Of a stretch of 35,052 nucleotides of DNA, positions 30,992-35,052 are shown one piece after another. The notes beneath the pieces were generated by a model that was not told where the DNA came from, did no database searches, and was given only the letters and a program-made list of their open reading frames with translations. Position numbers and translations under genes: made by a program. Source of the DNA: Dehalococcoidia bacterium UBA1141 (GTDB lineage: Bacteria; Chloroflexota; Dehalococcoidia; Lucifugimonadales; UBA3495); the NCBI GenBank assembly GCA_002311385.1, contig DCAE01000103.1, positions 55,561 to 90,612 of the forward strand, written 5' to 3'. Within the stretch, counting starts at the first letter, position 1. Every line of letters begins with the position of its first letter.

Positions 30992-32629
30992 GTGGATCCA
31001 ATCGTTGACATAGCTTCACGCCTGGGCATCAAAGAAGAGCACCTGATTCCCTACGGCCGCTACAAAGCAAAAATATCCCCCGACGCTCTAACTTCCCCCC
31101 AAGCCCAACCCGGGAGGGGAAAGTTGATTGTGGTGACGGGCATCACACCCACGCCTGCCGGGGAAGGAAAAACCACCACAGCGGTTGGCCTGACACAAGG
31201 CTTGGGAAAGCTGGGCCACAATGCGGTGGTCACCTTGAGAGAGCCCACCTTGGGGCCGATTTTCGGGATTAAGGGCGGCGGGACCGGCGGCGGCAAAGCG
31301 GTGGTGGTACCAGAAGACGAAATCAACATTCACTTCACCGGTGACGCGCATGCCGTGGCATCGGCCCACAACTTGCTGGCAGCATTGGTGGACAATGCCG
31401 TCTACCGAAACGCGATTCCTGGCCTAGACCCAGCGGGCATCAGTTGGGCCAGGGTAACCGATGCTTCCGACCGGGCTTTAAGGCAGGTGGTGACCGGATT
31501 GGGCGGCGATGCCAACAGTCCCATCAGGGAGACCCGATTCGACATCGTGTCCGCCTCGGAAATCATGGCCATATTGGCCTTATCCTCCGACCTAGACGAC
31601 CTGCGCAGCCGCATTTCCCGGATCATAGTGGGCACTACCAGAGACGGAACTCCGGTTCCGGTGGCCGACCTGGGGTTTACCGGCTCGTTGATGACGCTGA
31701 TGCGGCAAGCAATCATGCCCAACTTGGTGCAGACTATGGAGGGGCAGCCGTCGATAATCCACGCTGGTCCCTTTGGGAACATCGCCCACGGTTGCAACTC
31801 GATTATTGCCGACCGCATGGCTCTGGCCTATGCCGACTTCGTGGTTACCGAAGCGGGTTTCGCCTCGGACCTGGGATTTGAGAAGTTCATGCACATCAAA
31901 GCCCGGCACAGTGGCCTGCTGCCCAATGCCGCCGTTCTGGTAGCATCGGTGCGTGCCTTAAAATGGCACGGTGGCGTATCCCGCAGAAACTTGGAGACCT
32001 CCGACCCCGAGAAGGTTCGCGCCGGAGCCGATAACCTCATCCACCACATCAACGCCGTGGGCAGCTTCGGGGTGCCGGTGGTGGTCGCCATCAATCAATT
32101 CGGCAGCGACTCACCTGAAGAACTTGAAGAAGTTCGGCGCATGGCCATGGATGCCGGTGCAACAGCCGCCGTGAAATGCTCTGGATTCGCCCAAGGCGGT
32201 GACGGCGCCACTGATTTGGCCGATGCCGTGGCCAATGCGGTGGTGGACAAGATAGACGTTAACTACGCCTATTCCTTGGACGACTCGGTGGAAGACAAGG
32301 TCTTGGCTCTAGCCAAGCGCATCTACGGCGCCGATGACGTTAGCTGGTCGCCGGAAGCCCGGCGGCGTTTGCGGTACTTTGAGGCCCAGGGATGGGGCAA
32401 TCTGCCCATCTGCATGGCCAAGACTCACCTTTCAATCTCCCACGACCCCTCTCTGAAGGGCAGCCCCAGAGGTTACACATTCCCTATCAGCGACATCAGG
32501 GCATCGGTGGGAGCGGGATTTTTGTTTCCCTTGGCTGGCACGGTGGCGACACTGCCTGGCTTGCCATCCAAGCCAAGAGCCTTGAACATGGACGTGGCGC
32601 CCTCAGGTGAAATCATCGACCTGAGCTGA
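30992..32629 (+). CDS. fhs: Formate-tetrahydrofolate ligase (Fhs)
   Basis: Fhs joins formate to THF with ATP to give 10-formyl-THF, feeding the folate one-carbon pool. The 545 residues are full length. Landmarks are GRYKAKISPDAL, the P-loop TPTPAGEGKTTTAVGL (about 50-65), LREPTLGPIFGIKGGGTGGG, INIHFTGDAHAV, and EAGFASDLGFEKFMHIKAR. The start is a GTG at 30992 with GGGAGG 5 bases upstream. It follows a 406-bp gap full of repeats, so it has its own promoter or depends on readthrough from metH. With MetH it points to folate-linked one-carbon metabolism. Confidence 0.97.
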   Translation: MDPIVDIASRLGIKEEHLIPYGRYKAKISPDALTSPQAQPGRGKLIVVTGITPTPAGEGKTTTAVGLTQGLGKLGHNAVVTLREPTLGPIFGIKGGGTGGGKAVVVPEDEINIHFTGDAHAVASAHNLLAALVDNAVYRNAIPGLDPAGISWARVTDASDRALRQVVTGLGGDANSPIRETRFDIVSASEIMAILALSSDLDDLRSRISRIIVGTTRDGTPVPVADLGFTGSLMTLMRQAIMPNLVQTMEGQPSIIHAGPFGNIAHGCNSIIADRMALAYADFVVTEAGFASDLGFEKFMHIKARHSGLLPNAAVLVASVRALKWHGGVSRRNLETSDPEKVRAGADNLIHHINAVGSFGVPVVVAINQFGSDSPEELEEVRRMAMDAGATAAVKCSGFAQGGDGATDLADAVANAVVDKIDVNYAYSLDDSVEDKVLALAKRIYGADDVSWSPEARRRLRYFEAQGWGNLPICMAKTHLSISHDPSLKGSPRGYTFPISDIRASVGAGFLFPLAGTVATLPGLPSKPRALNMDVAPSGEIIDLS

Positions 32630-32665
32630 GGCCGATTTATCCGAATCTAGATTGGGGTCTAACTG

Positions 32666-33310
32666 ATGCGAATCGTAATGGTCCACGCCGTGGCCGAATC
32701 CATTCCACCGGTCAAACTGGCATTCGACGAGATTTTTCCCGAAGCCCAAGTGGTCAACCTGCTGGACGAAGGGTTGCTGCTGGATTTCGATGATCAATTA
32801 ACACCAAAGCTGCGCCGGCGCATGAGCCAGGTAATCTGCTACTCTGCCGAACATGGCGCGGATGCGGTGGGGCTAGCTTGCTCGGTGTACGCTCCGGTGG
32901 TGGACACGGCAAAGGACTTGGTGGACATCCCCGTGGTTTCTTCCTACGGCCCGGTTATGGCGGAAGCAGCGGCAGCGGGGCCGAGAGTTGGAATCATCGG
33001 CACGGTCAACGCCACGTTGCGGGACGCCGCGTTCTACTTGAATTTAGCGGCCGAGGAGCAGGGGGTCTCCGTGGAGGTTCATCCCTGCCTGGCCCCAGAC
33101 CTGATTCAAGTGCTCCGACAAGAAGGCCAATCAGGATTTCAACGTAGGTTGGGCGAAGAAGTAACCAAACTGGCCCACGATGTTGACGTGGTGCTGTTGG
33201 GCCAGTTCTCCATGGCATCGGCATTGGACCACCTACGGAGCATATCTCCCGTTCCAGTCTTGTCCGCTCCCCACAGCAGCGCCCGAAGACTGAAGGAACT
33301 GCTGGCCTAG
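32666..33310 (+). CDS. Asp/Glu/hydantoin racemase superfamily protein with one catalytic Cys
   Basis: The 214 residues match the aspartate/glutamate racemase fold: MRIVMVHAVAESIPPVKLAF at the start, GLACSVYAPVVD with the first catalytic Cys (C72), and VGIIGTVNATLRDAAFY. Racemases use two cysteines; the second position, VVLLGQFSMASA, has Gln-Phe-Ser instead of a Cys motif. It may therefore be a decarboxylase or isomerase (one-Cys members such as arylmalonate decarboxylase exist) or a non-catalytic member. The ATG is 36 bases after fhs and has no strong ribosome binding site. The substrate is unknown. Confidence 0.85.
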   Translation: MRIVMVHAVAESIPPVKLAFDEIFPEAQVVNLLDEGLLLDFDDQLTPKLRRRMSQVICYSAEHGADAVGLACSVYAPVVDTAKDLVDIPVVSSYGPVMAEAAAAGPRVGIIGTVNATLRDAAFYLNLAAEEQGVSVEVHPCLAPDLIQVLRQEGQSGFQRRLGEEVTKLAHDVDVVLLGQFSMASALDHLRSISPVPVLSAPHSSARRLKELLA

Positions 33311-33356
33311 GCCGAACAAGCCGTACTTCGTGATCAATCTCCAACGGAGGAAATAG

Positions 33357-34292
33357 ATGGCCGTCACCGCACAATTAAAGGCAGCCAAGGAAATGTTCAT
33401 CGCTATGGGGAAAAGGTCTCTGGAATCGGGGACCAGAGACGGCGCTCGCCTCGCATTCGAAGAAATGATGTCCCGGTTTCCCTTGGACGAAGACGTGGTT
33501 TACCAAGGCATCAACGCCGGTGGCACGGCGGCTGAGTGGATTTATATAAATGGAACCTACTCTGGGTCCAACACAGGATCCAAAGAGAAGACGAGTGACC
33601 GTCGGGTAGTGTTATATCTCCACGGTGGCGCTTACGCCATCGGTTCCATGAGGGCCTACCGGAGCTTCCTGTCCAGAATATCTAGGGCAGCCGATGCCAG
33701 AGTTCTGGGACTTGAGTACCGCTTGACCCCTGAGTTCCCATTTCCAGCCGCTGTCAACGATTCAGTAGCGGCTTACCGGTGGTTGTTGGGCCAAGGCATC
33801 AGCGCTGAACAAATCGTGATTGGCGGAGACTCCGCCGGTGGCGGCCTGACCATGGCTACCATGGTGGCTCTGCGGTACATGGGTGAGCCCATGCCAGCTG
33901 CAGCCTTCTGCATCTCTCCTTGGGTGGACCTAGAGTGCACCGGCGAGACAATGACCAGCAAGGCCGAGGTGGACCCTTTCATACAAAAGGAGAGACTCGG
34001 GATGATGGCTCGCCTATACGTCGGCGACCGGGACCTGAGAGCGCCCTTGGCATCGCCGCTTTACGCCGACCTGCGGGGACTGCCCCCGCTGTTGATTCAG
34101 GTCGGCACCGCCGAGACACTGCTGGACGACTCAACCCGGCTGGCTGACAAGGCAAAGGCCTCCGGGGTGAAAGTGGAGTTGGACATATGGGAAGATATGA
34201 TTCACGTTTGGCCGATTTTTGCTCCGATACTACCCGAGGGCCAACGAGCCATTGAGCGAATCGGCGAATTCGTTCGTCAACAGGTAAAATAG
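33357..34292 (+). CDS. Alpha/beta hydrolase, hormone-sensitive-lipase (HSL) family esterase
   Basis: This is a family IV esterase that hydrolyses short-chain esters. The 311 residues have the oxyanion motif HGGAY (89-93), the nucleophile motif GDSAGGG with S159, the acid in VGTAETLLDD (D257) and the histidine in MIHVWPIF (H283), all in the expected order. An N-terminal cap of about 60 residues is present, and no signal peptide is seen. The ATG is preceded by GGAGG. It lies in a rightward run with the racemase-like gene 46 bases upstream. The physiological ester is not predictable. Confidence 0.93.
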   Translation: MAVTAQLKAAKEMFIAMGKRSLESGTRDGARLAFEEMMSRFPLDEDVVYQGINAGGTAAEWIYINGTYSGSNTGSKEKTSDRRVVLYLHGGAYAIGSMRAYRSFLSRISRAADARVLGLEYRLTPEFPFPAAVNDSVAAYRWLLGQGISAEQIVIGGDSAGGGLTMATMVALRYMGEPMPAAAFCISPWVDLECTGETMTSKAEVDPFIQKERLGMMARLYVGDRDLRAPLASPLYADLRGLPPLLIQVGTAETLLDDSTRLADKAKASGVKVELDIWEDMIHVWPIFAPILPEGQRAIERIGEFVRQQVK

Positions 34293-34351
34293 CCGAACCA
34301 AGATGCCAATCTGATCTAGCTAGCCGAAATTCCAAAAATAGGTGAGAGAAA

Positions 34352-35047
34352 ATGATTTACGACTTTCGTGAGTACATACTGCACCCGGGCGGCACTAACG
34401 ACTATATGGAAGGAGTCCGTGAACTGGGATTGCCCATCCGACAGCGCCACGGTGTAACTCTGTCCGGTTGGTACCGTAGCGACATCGGCGCCCTCAACCA
34501 AGTGGTGCATATTTGGGGCTACGAAAGCTTGAAGCACCTGAATGAGGCCAAAGCCGCTGTTTACGCAGACCCTGATTGGGCCGGCAAGTATCTACCTCGC
34601 AACCGAGGCCTGGTTGAATCCCAGAAGACCTACCTTATGTACTCCCCGTCATTCGCGCCCGTGTACCCCGTTCACGGTGAAGCGGAACCCGGCTCCGAGG
34701 ACGCAAAGAAGCGCAACGAAATGGTCTACGACTTCCGAAAGTACACATTCACGGACGAGCCCGGTGCGGTGCCCAAGTATATGGCTGCGGTGGAGGAAGT
34801 GGGATTACCAATTCGCAAGCGGCACGGCGTAAAGCTGGCAGGCTGGTTCTACAGCGAAATCGGAGATTTACCCCAAGTGGTCCATATCTGGGCTTTCGAC
34901 AATGCCCAGCATCTCATAGACGCCAAAGCCGCAGTGGCTGCCGACCCGGACTGGAGTGGGAAGTACGTCCCCAGGGTAAGCGGCCTGATTACAGCCCAGA
35001 ACGTTTCCTTGATGATGTCCGCTGACTTCGCCCCAGTTCCGGAGTAA
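34352..35047 (+). CDS. Tandem NIPSNAP-domain protein
   Basis: NIPSNAP domains are ferredoxin-like dimeric alpha/beta modules. The 231 residues hold two copies: about 1-103 (IYDFREYILHPGGTNDYME, QVVHIWGYESLKH, DPDWAGKYLPR) and about 123-231 (VYDFRKYTFTDEPGAVPKYM, QVVHIWAFDNAQH, DPDWSGKYVPR). The two halves share roughly 60% of positions by eye, suggesting an internal duplication. The ATG follows GGTGAGAG. The protein ends five bases before the window edge. Related proteins are common in marine Chloroflexota, but a biochemical role is not established; an oxygenase-like or vesicle-related role cannot be claimed from the sequence. Confidence 0.9.
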   Translation: MIYDFREYILHPGGTNDYMEGVRELGLPIRQRHGVTLSGWYRSDIGALNQVVHIWGYESLKHLNEAKAAVYADPDWAGKYLPRNRGLVESQKTYLMYSPSFAPVYPVHGEAEPGSEDAKKRNEMVYDFRKYTFTDEPGAVPKYMAAVEEVGLPIRKRHGVKLAGWFYSEIGDLPQVVHIWAFDNAQHLIDAKAAVAADPDWSGKYVPRVSGLITAQNVSLMMSADFAPVPE

Positions 35048-35052
35048 CAGAC

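Overview
This is a gene-dense, moderately high-GC bacterial window with no tRNA, rRNA, CRISPR array or transposase that I can see. The gene content suggests an uncultured Chloroflexota, of the Dehalococcoidia or SAR202 kind. The pointers are many paralogous CoA-transferases and crotonases, tandem NIPSNAP domains, B12-dependent methionine synthase next to formate-THF ligase, and dispersed palindromic repeats. This placement is inference from gene content only.

Positions 1-11,100 are transcribed leftward. The order from the left edge is a partial FtsX/MacB-type permease with its LolD-like ATPase, then a thiamine operon (thiG-thiE-thiS) with a complete control region (promoter, TPP riboswitch, intrinsic terminator), then a family I CoA-transferase locus, then groES-groEL. 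The CoA-transferase locus is arranged A, fused B'-A', B, which reads as two A-B cassettes with the middle genes fused. The first A gene appears to start at ATT.

Positions 11,200-21,280 are transcribed rightward and form an acyl-CoA cluster. It holds an atypical crotonase, a PHP-domain protein, a canonical crotonase, an acyl-CoA synthetase, a ketopantoate-reductase-like enzyme, a ThDP-dependent lyase/decarboxylase, a small alpha/beta-barrel protein and two family III (CaiB/BaiF) CoA-transferases. One of the two family III enzymes lacks the catalytic Asp. A terminator, an 18-bp palindrome and an extended -10 promoter split the cluster at about 16,370-16,446. The groESL promoter and a promoter facing the cluster appear to share one -35 box. 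The cluster looks like a catabolic route for an unidentified carboxylic acid and is the best candidate here for an undescribed pathway.

Positions 21,297-23,709 run leftward: leuC and leuD with an NTF2/SnoaL-like gene between them. From 24,057 to the end everything runs rightward: an M1 aminopeptidase, a small basic protein, metH, a 406-bp intergenic region full of nested repeats, fhs (formate-THF ligase), an Asp/Glu-racemase-like protein, an HSL-family esterase and a tandem NIPSNAP protein. MetH and Fhs together indicate folate one-carbon metabolism.
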